From positions 1 through 17,551 of the forward strand of contig CAIXPZ010000015.1 of NCBI GenBank assembly GCA_903921455.1: a stretch of 17,551 bases of DNA, in the 5' to 3' direction. Positions 7,503 through 15,160 of the stretch are shown piece after piece (position 1 is the stretch's first letter; every line of letters starts with the position of its first letter). Source of the stretch: an uncultured Verrucomicrobia subdivision 3 bacterium (GTDB lineage: Bacteria; Verrucomicrobiota; Verrucomicrobiae; Limisphaerales; UBA11358). The position numbers were made by a program, and so were the translations under genes. The notes beneath the pieces were generated by a model. That model was not told where the DNA came from. It made no database searches and worked only from the letters and a program-made list of their open reading frames with translations.

Positions 7503-7520
7503 ATTGAACGGCGGTTCAAT
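7503..7520. terminator. Hairpin after the module 2 membrane gene, possible terminator
   Basis: ATTGAAC (7503-7509) pairs with GTTCAAT (7514-7520) around a GGCG loop, 15 nt after the preceding stop. A second hairpin, CGGG/CCCG, follows at about 7523-7536. Neither has a T-tract, so termination is only a possibility. Confidence 0.3.
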
Positions 7521-7549
7521 GTCGGGAAGTCTCCCGTCGCCCCTCCTGA

Positions 7550-7695
7550 CTGTCCTTCGCTTCCCCCGTGGTGTCAAAAGGGGATTGAAGTGTTTTTCGT
7601 AGCTGGTGCCAGTGCCATACCCTAAAGGGATATGGCACCTGGCCCAGCACAGTGGCAGAAGGTGGATTTGGCACTTGTGACACCGGGCACGGAAC
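7550..7695. repeat. Direct repeat, copy 2 (about 146 bp, internal hairpin)
   Basis: Same orientation as 591-735, offset 6,960 bp, close to 90% identical. The hairpin core at 7608-7643 has a fully identical stretch, from the TGGTGCCA side through ATGGCACCTGG. Identity ends at GGAAC near 7695; what follows is unrelated to the primase-side flank. Confidence 0.8.
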
Positions 7696-7755
7696 GTAAG
7701 CGTTACCCGTAGCACCTCTGGTTAAATTCTGACGGTTATTGTAGTTCTGAGAGCT

Positions 7756-8168
7756 ATGATAACTACGAGTGGCTCTGATAATTCTTCTGTGGAACCTGCG
7801 GCGGTGATGGCGAAGTTGCCTGTGACCGCGGACACCAGAGGACGGCTGCGGTATCGAAGGCACAACGGCGGGACATTCTTGCGGCGTTGGCCCGCAGCAG
7901 TGAGTCGCTTACCAGGATTGCGCAGCGGACTGGAATAAAGTATTCAACGCTGGCCAACTGGCTTTAACGCAATCGTCTTTCAAAACCTACCGGGCGACCG
8001 TCCCGACTACGTTTAATGGAAGTTGCCTCGCCCCAAGTGGCTGCGGCTGGCACACCTTTGGTTGTGCGGTTGCCCACCCAAGTGGAAACCGGATTACCAC
8101 ACGCCCCGGCCATCGTGCGCCCATCCGAAAATTATACCTCCGGATTTTCGTCCCGTCCGGGCAACTGA
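7756..8168 (+). pseudogene. IS66-type transposon helper (TnpA/Orf1-like) remnant
   Basis: Three pieces read as one decayed protein. From ATG 7756 the frame runs to about 7858 (ending LRYR). A one-base shift then gives AQRRDILAALAR followed by a helix-turn-helix-like stretch ending YSTLANWL, stopped by TAA 7965-7967. The same frame continues past the stop with MEVASPQVAAAGTPLVVRLP and ends at TGA 8168. An N-terminal HTH followed by a short tail with a V-RLP segment is characteristic of the small first protein of IS66-family elements. With a frameshift and an internal stop it cannot make a full protein, and no IS66 TnpB or TnpC remnant was recognised nearby. The family call is from motif memory and is moderately confident. 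Confidence 0.55.
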
Positions 8169-8596
8169 CAGGCGATCATCAGGAGGCCGAGACTGTCAGT
8201 GAAAGTGTCAGTAAAGTGATACGCCCCGAGCCAAAATTTCAGCTAATTTAAGTCAATAATCCTTGATAATCCCCAATGAATCCGCTAGAATCCTTGTGTT
8301 CGGATCAGTGCAACAGAATTACCTTTTCTTTACCACTTTTTATTTTTAGGGGGGTAAAATTTCCAAAGGAATCAGGGACAAACGGAGGGAGCCAGCGCTG
8401 GTCAACAGCGGGTAAATGTGACCAGAGATTACCAAAGGTGACCGGCAATGAATCAATGAATTTTTCAGGATTCCTGGTTGCCGGGCGAAGCCTCACCCAG
8501 GCAACCCAGGACGGTGTCGCCACAAAATCCCGATGTCAAAGAACAGCCATGCACATTGCACGAAAATCCCCAGCCTTCGGCCATCAGCCTTGGCAT

Positions 8597-8682
8597 GGAG
8601 TTCCGCCTTCCGGCGGAGGGCAACGGCAATTAAAAATTATAAATTAAAAAAGAGTGACGGCGCCGCGTAAATGCGGAACTCC
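8597..8682. repeat. REP-like inverted pair around an AT-rich core
   Basis: GGAGTTCCGC at 8597-8606 recurs as its exact reverse complement at 8673-8682. The left copy also forms its own small hairpin (TCCGCC 8602-8607 with GGCGGA 8612-8617). The middle is very AT-rich (AATTAAAAATTATAAATT). The pattern fits a paired REP or MITE-like element. Confidence 0.5.
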
Positions 8683-8707
8683 CAGCCACTGCCAGCCCGC
8701 CACCCAG

Positions 8708-8767
8708 TGACCGCTACGCGGTCAGGTCAAGTCGCAGCGCAACTTGACCCACCGGCGTCTCACCGGT
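8708..8767. repeat. Three consecutive hairpins
   Basis: TGACCGC/GCGGTCA (8708-8714 with 8718-8724), GGTCAAGT/ACTTGACC (8725-8732 with 8742-8749) and ACCGG/CCGGT (8751-8755 with 8763-8767) follow each other with almost no gap. The dense secondary structure suggests a structured repeat or small RNA fragment. No T-tract follows. Confidence 0.5.
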
Positions 8768-8936
8768 TGGCCAACGAACATGATGTATCGTAATTCATGG
8801 ATACACCGTTGTCCAGAGAAATTATTTCGACCTGAGACCGGAAGCATGGAAGCGCGGCGGAATCCGATTTGAGCGCAGCTGGAAGCCACCGCGAACCACG
8901 CGAAATACGCGAAAGCACTAATTTGTCCGAACGTCC

Positions 8937-8972
8937 TCCCTCACCCCGGCCCTCTCCCCAAGGAGAGGGAGA
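8937..8972. repeat. Intergenic palindromic repeat (CCCTCTCC..GGAGAGGG)
   Basis: CCCTCTCC (8950-8957) pairs perfectly with GGAGAGGG (8962-8969) around CCAA. It is preceded by CCCTCACCCCGGC, which matches a dispersed intergenic repeat style seen in many bacterial genomes. Confidence 0.55.
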
Positions 8973-9090
8973 AACCTTCGCCGCCGCAAGGCGTGACCGT
9001 GCGCAAGGACCGGAAGATGTCGCTCCTGATGGAGCTGGAATTTTCTTGGGAGATGGTATGCTACAATGATGCCGCGCCGACGGCGCTGCG

Positions 9091-9126
9091 AATAGCCCAG
9101 CCATTTATGGCTGGGTTTAGTTTTTT
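9091..9126 (+). terminator. Hairpin plus T-run, terminator-like; also half of an inverted repeat pair
   Basis: CCCAGCCAT (9096-9104) pairs with ATGGCTGGG (9107-9115), followed by TTTAGTTTTTT, the form of a plus-strand intrinsic terminator. No plus-strand gene lies directly upstream. A diverged inverted copy occurs at about 9173-9201 (CCCAGCC...GGGCTATTTTC), so it may instead be a REP-type repeat that only mimics a terminator. Confidence 0.5.
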
Positions 9127-9172
9127 CCAGACTCCCCAGTCCCGGCCGAGACTTTTTATTTTCCGCCGCCAC

Positions 9173-9201
9173 CATCCCAGCCTTGAAATGCCGGGCTATT
9201 T
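9173..9201. repeat. Inverted partner of the 9091-9115 palindrome
   Basis: The reverse complement of this segment begins AAAATAGCCCGGCATTTC and ends GGCTGGG, closely resembling AATAGCCCAGCCATTTATGGCTGGG at 9091-9115. Two head-to-head palindromes about 60 bp apart form a BIME-like unit. Confidence 0.45.
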
Positions 9202-9333
9202 TCATCCGGGCCTCCTTTTCCCCCAACGCCAGCGGACGCGGCAGGTTTGCCAAAGACGCTAGCCGGGCCAGAAACGAACTTACTTAATACTGGACATCAT
9301 TTTTCGGCGCGCCTAGTGTCGTTTCATGAAAAA

Positions 9334-9343
9334 GGATAGGCTA
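9334..9343 (+). repeat. 10-bp direct repeat, left copy
   Basis: GGATAGGCTA, in the context AAAGGATAGGCTAAACA. It recurs at 9729-9738, so the two copies enclose the small membrane gene. Confidence 0.5.
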
Positions 9344-9386
9344 AACAGGCCGACGTCCATTGTTAGTTAGGCCACATTCGCACGCC

Positions 9387-9707
9387 ATGAATACAGCATC
9401 CGTTCACCGAGTTTCTTGGATGCACTACTTTTGTGCTGCGGTGGCGTCGTATCTTTCGCCTTGGCTCGCAGCTTTTATTTTGGATTTGTTCGTTCACCGA
9501 TATTTGGGTCAGCCATATAGCCGATTCCACCCACCAGACTCGATACCGCCATTTTCATCCTTTCTGCTTGCACTGATTCCGGCGGCGATCAGTTTCATTA
9601 TTCTTTTGCCATTTCTTCGTTCGCAAAGCCGACGATTGTATGTCTATTTTTTTATTTGCGCTGGTTGGGTTTTACTGTTTTGGTTTACGCGAGCTGACAC
9701 GAGATGA
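9387..9707 (+). CDS. Small membrane protein of unknown function
   Basis: From ATG 9387 there are 106 residues with hydrophobic segments at about 13-36, 55-77 and 84-101. A Pro-rich loop (FHPPDSIPP) separates the first two, and basic residues (RSQSRR) lie between the last two. No family is recognised. It stands alone, convergent to the RNase E/G gene on the other strand, and has no clear ribosome-binding site. A 10-bp direct repeat (GGATAGGCTA) lies 44 nt before its start and 22 nt after its stop, so it may have arrived as a small cassette. Its size and membrane nature resemble the immunity-like genes of the island, but no tip gene precedes it. An orphan immunity gene is one possibility. Confidence 0.5.
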   Translation: MNTASVHRVSWMHYFCAAVASYLSPWLAAFILDLFVHRYLGQPYSRFHPPDSIPPFSSFLLALIPAAISFIILLPFLRSQSRRLYVYFFICAGWVLLFWFTRADTR

Positions 9708-9728
9708 TGACCATGTGGCTTAACAAGA

Positions 9729-9738
9729 GGATAGGCTA
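9729..9738 (+). repeat. 10-bp direct repeat, right copy
   Basis: GGATAGGCTA, in the context AGAGGATAGGCTACAAG. It lies 395 bp from the left copy. Ten matching bases could be chance, but the position on both sides of a lone gene is suggestive. Confidence 0.5.
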
Positions 9739-9817
9739 CAAGCCTTAGGAATTTCCCCTTGCCGCGCCAAGGTGCTTTTCCGCTCACCAATCGAGATTCA
9801 GCTTTCCCCGAAACAAA

Positions 9818-9847
9818 AAACGCCCCGCAGTGGTCTGCGGGGCGTTT
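9818..9847 (-). terminator. Intrinsic terminator of the minus-strand operon
   Basis: AAACGCCCCGCA (9818-9829) is the perfect reverse complement of 9836-9847, a 12-bp GC-rich stem with a 6-nt loop. Read on the minus strand, the stem ends in a T-run (GTTTTTTGTTT). It lies 18 bp beyond the RNase E/G stop and very probably ends the mre-mrd-RNase transcript. Confidence 0.9.
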
Positions 9848-9865
9848 CGTGTTTAAGCCTTTGGC

Positions 9866-11839
9866 TTAGGCGCCGACGCTGGCGAGTTCCTCGTTCGTTT
9901 CCACGTTCACGATCTTGAACTGTTCGGCGTGCATCCCGGTGTCCGCCCGGAAGGACAGTTTGCCGAAATAGCGTTTCTCCATCTCGATGAGGTGCTGCTC
10001 GTCCTCCGTGCGCAGGCGTTCCAGCACGGTGGGATGGACCACGATGCGGAGCTGGAAGTCCGTCTCGTCGCGCGTGCGCTTCTTGAGGAGCTCCTGCAGC
10101 TTGCGCTGGATCTCCACGCTCATGGTAATGGTGCTCTTGACCTTGCCGCGGCCTTTGCAATACGGGCAGTCGTCATACACGGCGGCGCGCACGCTTTCGC
10201 TGTGGCGCTGGCGGGTCATCTCCATGAGGCCGAGCTGGGAGATGGGCAGGATGTGGGTCTTGGCCTTGTCGCGGCGCAGGCCTTCCTTGACGCGGTTGTA
10301 AACCTGCTGGCGGTCGCGCCCGGATTTCATGTCGATGAAGTCGAGCACGATGAGGCCGCCCATGTTGCGGAGGCGGAGCTGGCGGGTGATCTCCTCGGCG
10401 GCCTCGAGGTTGACCTTGAGGATGACGGCGTCCTGATCCTTGCCGCCCTTGTGCCGGCCGGTGTTCACGTCAATGGCCACGAGGGCTTCGGTTTCATCCA
10501 CGATGATGGCGCCGCCGCTCTTGAGGTTGACCTGGCGGGAGAAGGTGTTCTCCAACTGCTTGCTGACGTTGAAGCGATCGAACACGGGCTGCGCCTCGGT
10601 GTAGAACTTGATCTTGCCGGCGGAGCGCTTGGAGATCTTGGAGATCATCTCGCGCATGCGTTCGTAGGCCTTGTTGCTGTCCACCACGATACGCTCAACG
10701 TCCTCGGTCAGGAAGTCGCGCACGGTGCGCTCGATGAGGTCGGGCTCCTGGAACACGCAGGTGGCCATGGGCTGCTTCTTGATGCGATCCTGAATCTGGT
10801 TCCATTCCTCGACGAGGAAGGCGAGGTCGCGCACGAAGTAGCGGAGCTGCTGGCCTTCGCCGGCGGTGCGCATGATGACGCCCATGCCGTCCGGGATGGA
10901 GAGCTGGCGGAGGATTTTCTTGAGGCGCTTGCGCTCCTCGACGTTCTCGATCTTGCGGGAGATGCCGGACTGGTCGGAGTTGGGCAGCAGCACGAGGAAG
11001 CGGCCGGGGAGGACGAGGTTGGTCGTGACGCGCGGGCCCTTGGTGCCGATGGGCCCCTTGGTGACCTGCACGATGATGTCCGAGCCGGGCGAGTAGAGGC
11101 GCGGGATGTCCTTCTGCGTGATCTTGGGGCGCTGCGGGCGGCGGCTCTGGTTTTCGCGCTCGACGATTTCGACGCCGGAGTCGAACTGGTTGGGCACGAT
11201 GTCCCAGTAATGCAGGAAGGCGTTCTTCTCGAAGCCGATGTCCACGAACGCGGCCTTGAGGCCGTCCTCGAGGTTGCGCACGCGGCCCTTGAAGATGCTG
11301 CCGACGAGGCGTTCCTCGGTGGTGCGCTCGATGTTGAACTCCTCCAGCTTGCCATCCTCGGTGACGGCGACGCGCGTTTCGAGCGTCTCGGCATTGATGA
11401 TGACTTCCTTGTGGACCTTCTTCTCCGGGCGGATGAGTTTCTGGACCTTCTTGACGATGTTCGCGGCGGCGGTGGTGATGGTCTCGAGCAGACCCTTCGG
11501 CTGCTCGGGAATCTTCACCGGCTCGAACTTCTCATCCGCCGCGGACGCGGGGGCCGCGTCGGCGTGCTTGTGCCCGTGCGGATGGGGATGGGCGGGCTCG
11601 GCGGGCGCCGGGGCCTCGGGCTTGCCCTCGGGCGGCAGGCCGGCGGCGACGTTTTCGGCGCGTTCGATTTCCTGCTGGTGGCGTTTTTCAAACAAGCGGT
11701 CGCTGCCGCCCTGTTCGCTCACCACGTCGGCGCGGGCCTCGAGGGCGTCGCGGTCGGTTTTCTGGTGCGCGGGATTGAGCCCGCCTTTGGGCTTGAAACG
11801 CATTCCGCGGCGGCGCCGCGAGAAGTTATTGCTGCTCAT
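9866..11839 (-). CDS. rng: Ribonuclease E/G family endoribonuclease
   Basis: The 657-residue product cuts single-stranded RNA in rRNA maturation and mRNA decay. An S1-like RNA-binding region with its insert spans about 180-290, and the DNase I-like catalytic domain has D457 (AIDVNTG) and D500 (VLDFIDM). The zinc-link cysteines are C558 and C561 (CPYCKGRG). Spacings of 43 and 58 residues between these sites match those I recall for E. coli RNase E. ATG 11839 was chosen because AGAGGA lies 8-9 nt upstream; a longer in-frame start would extend into rodA. It has about 140 extra N-terminal residues: an Arg-rich start (RRRRG), an Ala/Pro/His-rich linker (PHPHGHKH) and a basic segment before the core. 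It lacks the long C-terminal degradosome scaffold of RNase E, hence the rng label, though rne naming is possible. It starts 2 nt after rodA; rng also follows mreBCD in E. coli. Confidence 0.94.
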   Translation of the reverse strand: MSSNNFSRRRRGMRFKPKGGLNPAHQKTDRDALEARADVVSEQGGSDRLFEKRHQQEIERAENVAAGLPPEGKPEAPAPAEPAHPHPHGHKHADAAPASAADEKFEPVKIPEQPKGLLETITTAAANIVKKVQKLIRPEKKVHKEVIINAETLETRVAVTEDGKLEEFNIERTTEERLVGSIFKGRVRNLEDGLKAAFVDIGFEKNAFLHYWDIVPNQFDSGVEIVERENQSRRPQRPKITQKDIPRLYSPGSDIIVQVTKGPIGTKGPRVTTNLVLPGRFLVLLPNSDQSGISRKIENVEERKRLKKILRQLSIPDGMGVIMRTAGEGQQLRYFVRDLAFLVEEWNQIQDRIKKQPMATCVFQEPDLIERTVRDFLTEDVERIVVDSNKAYERMREMISKISKRSAGKIKFYTEAQPVFDRFNVSKQLENTFSRQVNLKSGGAIIVDETEALVAIDVNTGRHKGGKDQDAVILKVNLEAAEEITRQLRLRNMGGLIVLDFIDMKSGRDRQQVYNRVKEGLRRDKAKTHILPISQLGLMEMTRQRHSESVRAAVYDDCPYCKGRGKVKSTITMSVEIQRKLQELLKKRTRDETDFQLRIVVHPTVLERLRTEDEQHLIEMEKRYFGKLSFRADTGMHAEQFKIVNVETNEELASVGA

Positions 11840-11841
11840 AG

Positions 11842-13056
11842 TTAATATCCTCTTCGATGGATGTGGATGTTTTGCATCAAGCCCACGGCGATCAACGAGC
11901 ACAGCACTGAAGATCCGCCATACGATAGCAGCGGCAGTGGCACACCCGTCACGGGCATGATGCGAATGTTCATTCCGATGTTTATGAATACGTGGCTGAA
12001 GATGAGCATCACAACGCCCACCGCCACGAGCTTGCCCAGGCGGTCGCGCGCCTGGCCGGCGATTCTCAATCCGGTGAAGAGAACCACCGCATACAGCATC
12101 AAAACGATGACGCTGCCAACGAATCCTTCCTCCTCGGCAATCACCGAGAAGATGAAGTCGTTGTGTGCCACGGCCCGCGGCAGATAGCCCAGAGCATTCT
12201 GGGTTCCCTGCCGCCAGCCTTTTCCAATGAGCCCACCGGAGCCCACGGAGATCAACGCCTGGCGGATGTTGTAACCGTCATCCGCCTGCCTTTGGCGCAG
12301 GCGTTGCAACTCCGCCGGCTTGGCATGTGGCGGAGCAAAGTCAGTGTAATCCCGACCAAAATAAATCAGCAGCCGGTTGCGCTGGTAATCCTGCATCGGC
12401 AGCTGCCAGCGCGCGGGTAAAAATTTGATGTCCACCACAAACAAGGCGGCCAGCAGCCCGACGATGCCGACGAGCTTGAGCAGATACCCGCGCGGCGTCC
12501 CCGCGACCAGCATCATCACCAGCCCCGTCGGCAGCAGCACCAGCGCCGAGCCCAGATCCGGCTCCTTCAAGATCAGGATGAACGGCAGCAGCATCAAACC
12601 GATGCCCTGCCAGAACACGTGCGACTGCTTCAGCTCATCCGCCGGCCGGCTCAGGAAATTGGCCGTCTGCAGGATGAACGCCAGCTTGGCAAACTCGCTC
12701 GGCTGGAACTGGAAAAAGCCCAGGTCAATCCACCGCCGCGCGCCAAAGCGCATCGAGCCGATGTGCGGGATCAGCACCGCCACGAGGCACAGGATCATCG
12801 CCCAATACGCCACGAAGGACCAGCGCGCCAGCGTGTGATAATCCACCACGCACAGCGCCGCCGCCACGCCGCCGCCCAGCGCATACCAGACGATCTGCCG
12901 CACCCAGGTCTGATCATACCACGGCTGCGCGGCGGCGAAATCGCTCACCATCGTCGCGCTGAACACGAACGCCGTGCCGAGGAACATCAGCCCGACCAGC
13001 GCGGCGATCTGCAGCCGGTCAAACGATTCTCGCGGAATGGGGTTCGAGGCAAACAT
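11842..13056 (-). CDS. rodA: RodA, SEDS-family peptidoglycan glycosyltransferase
   Basis: The 404-residue multi-pass membrane protein polymerises lipid II into glycan strands during cell elongation, with PBP2 as its transpeptidase partner. Family signatures are GARRWIDLGFFQFQPSEF (105-122), KEPDLGS (164-170), GSGGLIGKGW (272-281), NDFIFSVIAEE (299-309) and PLPLLSYGGSS (373-383). D300 is in the position of the essential SEDS aspartate. The long loop before GYNIRQA carries about 20 residues not found in E. coli RodA (240-260, Pro/Arg/Gln-rich). ATG 13056 is chosen; a TTG six bases upstream would overlap the mrdA stop (ATTGA). The gene overlaps or abuts mrdA, and the RNase gene begins 2 nt after its stop. 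Confidence 0.95.
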   Translation of the reverse strand: MFASNPIPRESFDRLQIAALVGLMFLGTAFVFSATMVSDFAAAQPWYDQTWVRQIVWYALGGGVAAALCVVDYHTLARWSFVAYWAMILCLVAVLIPHIGSMRFGARRWIDLGFFQFQPSEFAKLAFILQTANFLSRPADELKQSHVFWQGIGLMLLPFILILKEPDLGSALVLLPTGLVMMLVAGTPRGYLLKLVGIVGLLAALFVVDIKFLPARWQLPMQDYQRNRLLIYFGRDYTDFAPPHAKPAELQRLRQRQADDGYNIRQALISVGSGGLIGKGWRQGTQNALGYLPRAVAHNDFIFSVIAEEEGFVGSVIVLMLYAVVLFTGLRIAGQARDRLGKLVAVGVVMLIFSHVFINIGMNIRIMPVTGVPLPLLSYGGSSVLCSLIAVGLMQNIHIHRRGY

Positions 13057-13058
13057 GT

Positions 13059-15065
13059 TCAATTCGCCGCCAGCGTTTTCCGGCCGGCCGCTTTTTCTTT
13101 ATCCAAAATGGCTGCGTAAATATCGTGCGCGATGGGGCCACAGGTAGGACCACCAAAGGTGCCATTTTCAACCATGACGACCACCGCGTAGCGGGGGTTT
13201 TCGTAAGGCGCAAACGAGGCGAACCAAGTGGTGCGGCCAATCTTCCGGTTTTGTGAGTCCATGATTTCAGCGGTGCCGGTCTTGCCGCAAATGTGAATTC
13301 CCGGAACCCGTGCAAGACCACCGGTGCCTTCCGGGTCTTCGGTTTCGGCGAGCATCGCACTGTGCAAAATGCGCAAATTGCGTCCACTCACACCGATGTG
13401 GTCACGCACCAGCGCGGACGGCAGGTTTGTCACCAAACCGCGCACGCTCGGGTCCTGCGGCTCGATTCGGGAAACGAGCCGCGGCCAGAAAACCGTCCCG
13501 CCGTTGGCGATGGTGGAATAGACCACGGCCATCTGCAATGGCGTCACGGCCACTTCGCCCTGACCGATGCATACGTTCGCCGTGTCGCCGTCACTCCAGC
13601 GTTCGTGGATGCGCTCCGACGACGGCAAATTGCCGGCCGTCTCCTGCCGCGTTGGCAAATCAATCCGTTCACCCAGGTGAAATTTTTCTGCGAGCGTAAT
13701 GATTCGGTCAATGCCGGCGCGCAATCCGTTGGTGATAAAAAAGGTGTTGCTGGAGTCCATGATGGCCCGCCGGAAATTATATTTGCCCGGCCTGGCCAAA
13801 TCCGTGATGTGCCGCCGGCCGACGTAGATGTAACCTGGATTGTCGATAACTGCATTCGGGTCAAGACCAGCCTCGAGTGCGGCGAGACCGATGATGGGTT
13901 TGAAGATAGATCCCGGCGCGTAATTTTCCTGGGTAGCCCGGTTTTTTTCCGGGCTTAATTTTTCGTCCTTACGCCGGACATCTTCGCTTTGCATCTCCTG
14001 CGGCGAAAGACCACCAGTGTAAAAGAGCGGGTTGATCGTCGGCGAAGACGCCATGGCCAGCACGTCACCGTTACGAACGTCCATCACCACCGCCGCAGCA
14101 CACGCATCGGCGCCCCGATGTTGGAGGATGGAAGCCTCGGCGGCGCGTTGCAAATCCAAATCCAAAGTCAGTTGAACATTTTGCCCCGGCTCCGGCTGGC
14201 TCTCGATGGTTTCCGACTGGCGGTAGCCCTGGCTGTTGACCAGTAACGATTCGGCGCCGGCCAAGCCGCGCAGTTCATCGTCGTAACCGTATTCCACGCC
14301 GACCGCGCCTTGAAAATCCGGGATGCGATAGTTGTAAACCGGATCCTCCCCTTCCTGGGATTCATCATGCCGCCGCAAATAACCGAGCAGGTGCGCCGCC
14401 GTGTCGCCGAGCGGATAGCTGCGCACGGACTGCAATTCCAGATCCGCGCCGGTCCGGTTCGTGTAATTCTCCACGAACCGCGCAATCTGCCCCGCGTCGA
14501 GATTTTTCAGCACCGGAAACGGCAGGGCCAAGCGCGCCGCATAATGCCGGTTGAACGCCACCGGATCGAACGCGAGCGGCTGGCCGATCTTCTGGCTGAC
14601 CTGGGCGACCACCGCGCCAGCCACTCGCGCGCGCGACTGCTCGCGCATGGCTTGAAGCTGTTCCGCCTTGAAGGCGAATTGTTTCCGCTCCGCCTTCGTC
14701 AAAGAGCGGTCCAGTTTCTTTTCCGCATTGGCGATGGCCTGTTTCTGCGCCGCCCGGGCGGCTTTCAGCTGTTCGCCGTAGGCCTTGTCGAACGCCGGAT
14801 GCAAATCGTCGAGGTACAGGCTCAGGTTGTAGCGCGGCTGATTCTCCGCCAGCACGCGGCCTTCACGGTCGAGAATCTTGCCGCGCACGGCGGGCAGCCG
14901 GATGGTGCGATACGCCTGCGTCACCAGATGCGACTGATATTCGCGCGAGGAGACGACCTGCACCCACCACAAGCCGAGGAGCAAAATGCCAAGCCCCGCC
15001 ACCAGCCCCACCGCCACGAGGCGGAGGTGCGGTTCGTTCTTTTTTAATTCGTCAAAAACGAGCAT
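13059..15065 (-). CDS. mrdA: Penicillin-binding protein 2, elongation transpeptidase
   Basis: The 668-residue class B PBP cross-links peptidoglycan in the elongasome. One membrane anchor lies at about 16-38. A pedestal region follows with the class B motif RGKILDREGRVLAEN, and the transpeptidase domain has S386-IF-K389 (nucleophile motif), S438-S-N440 and K595-T-G597. The order and spacing are those of PBP2. Between about 88 and 160 lies a charged, Ala/Lys/Gln-rich, probably helical stretch that is longer than in E. coli PBP2. ATG 15065 is chosen. An earlier ATG at 15089 would add eight residues (MCLCVKIK) that are merely translation of the palindromic repeat upstream. No Shine-Dalgarno site is visible; the spacer before it is that repeat. 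Confidence 0.95.
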   Translation of the reverse strand: MLVFDELKKNEPHLRLVAVGLVAGLGILLLGLWWVQVVSSREYQSHLVTQAYRTIRLPAVRGKILDREGRVLAENQPRYNLSLYLDDLHPAFDKAYGEQLKAARAAQKQAIANAEKKLDRSLTKAERKQFAFKAEQLQAMREQSRARVAGAVVAQVSQKIGQPLAFDPVAFNRHYAARLALPFPVLKNLDAGQIARFVENYTNRTGADLELQSVRSYPLGDTAAHLLGYLRRHDESQEGEDPVYNYRIPDFQGAVGVEYGYDDELRGLAGAESLLVNSQGYRQSETIESQPEPGQNVQLTLDLDLQRAAEASILQHRGADACAAAVVMDVRNGDVLAMASSPTINPLFYTGGLSPQEMQSEDVRRKDEKLSPEKNRATQENYAPGSIFKPIIGLAALEAGLDPNAVIDNPGYIYVGRRHITDLARPGKYNFRRAIMDSSNTFFITNGLRAGIDRIITLAEKFHLGERIDLPTRQETAGNLPSSERIHERWSDGDTANVCIGQGEVAVTPLQMAVVYSTIANGGTVFWPRLVSRIEPQDPSVRGLVTNLPSALVRDHIGVSGRNLRILHSAMLAETEDPEGTGGLARVPGIHICGKTGTAEIMDSQNRKIGRTTWFASFAPYENPRYAVVVMVENGTFGGPTCGPIAHDIYAAILDKEKAAGRKTLAAN

Positions 15066-15160
15066 TTTAATTTTAACGCAAAGGCACACAGGCGCGGAGA
15101 TCGCAAAGAATAATTTTTCTTTGGGACATTGCCGCTGGGCGTCTTTGCGTTGAATTCATT
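15066..15160. repeat. Palindromic repeat in the mreD-mrdA spacer
   Basis: AACGCAAAG (15075-15083) is the exact reverse complement of CTTTGCGTT (15143-15151), and an inner CAAAGA...TCTTTG pair lies between. The element fills nearly the whole 95-bp spacer. Its arms resemble those of 15718-15806, marking one repeat family. Confidence 0.7.

Larger units (their letters stand above)
591..7695 (+). mobile_element. Putative mobile segment bounded by direct repeats
   Basis: The segment has a direct repeat at each end, offset 6,960 bp. It carries a primase-like replication protein, a tyrosine recombinase with all catalytic residues, and two RHS-tip/membrane-protein modules. A replication gene coupled to an integrase is typical of integrative elements. 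The GC-rich primase/recombinase block and the AT-richer tip/membrane genes differ in composition, suggesting assembly from separate sources. The outer limits are not proven. The repeats may be attachment sites or may simply belong to the toxin-module array, with the primase-recombinase pair inserted into it at about 736-4840. Confidence 0.4.
8169..9386. other. Long non-coding, repeat-rich stretch
   Basis: No convincing gene is seen on either strand across about 1.2 kb; the open frames present are short, lack family resemblance and run through palindromic repeats. It contains a GGAGTTCCGC inverted pair around an AT-rich core (8597-8682), three hairpins in series (8708-8767), a CCCTCTCC/GGAGAGGG hairpin of a common intergenic repeat type (8950-8969), and two oppositely oriented CCCAGCC-type palindromes (9091-9201). 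It resembles decayed insertion debris between the island and the core operon. Confidence 0.6.

Noticed and set aside
8276..8647. 123-codon plus-strand frame
   Set aside because: It runs through repeat-rich DNA, has no recognisable domain or ribosome site, and its composition is not protein-like.
9929..11845. Very long open frame (638 codons) on the plus strand
   Set aside because: It is exactly antisense to the RNase E/G gene, which has full catalytic motifs. Its Leu/Ala/Asp/Val-rich composition is a by-product of GC-rich codon bias.
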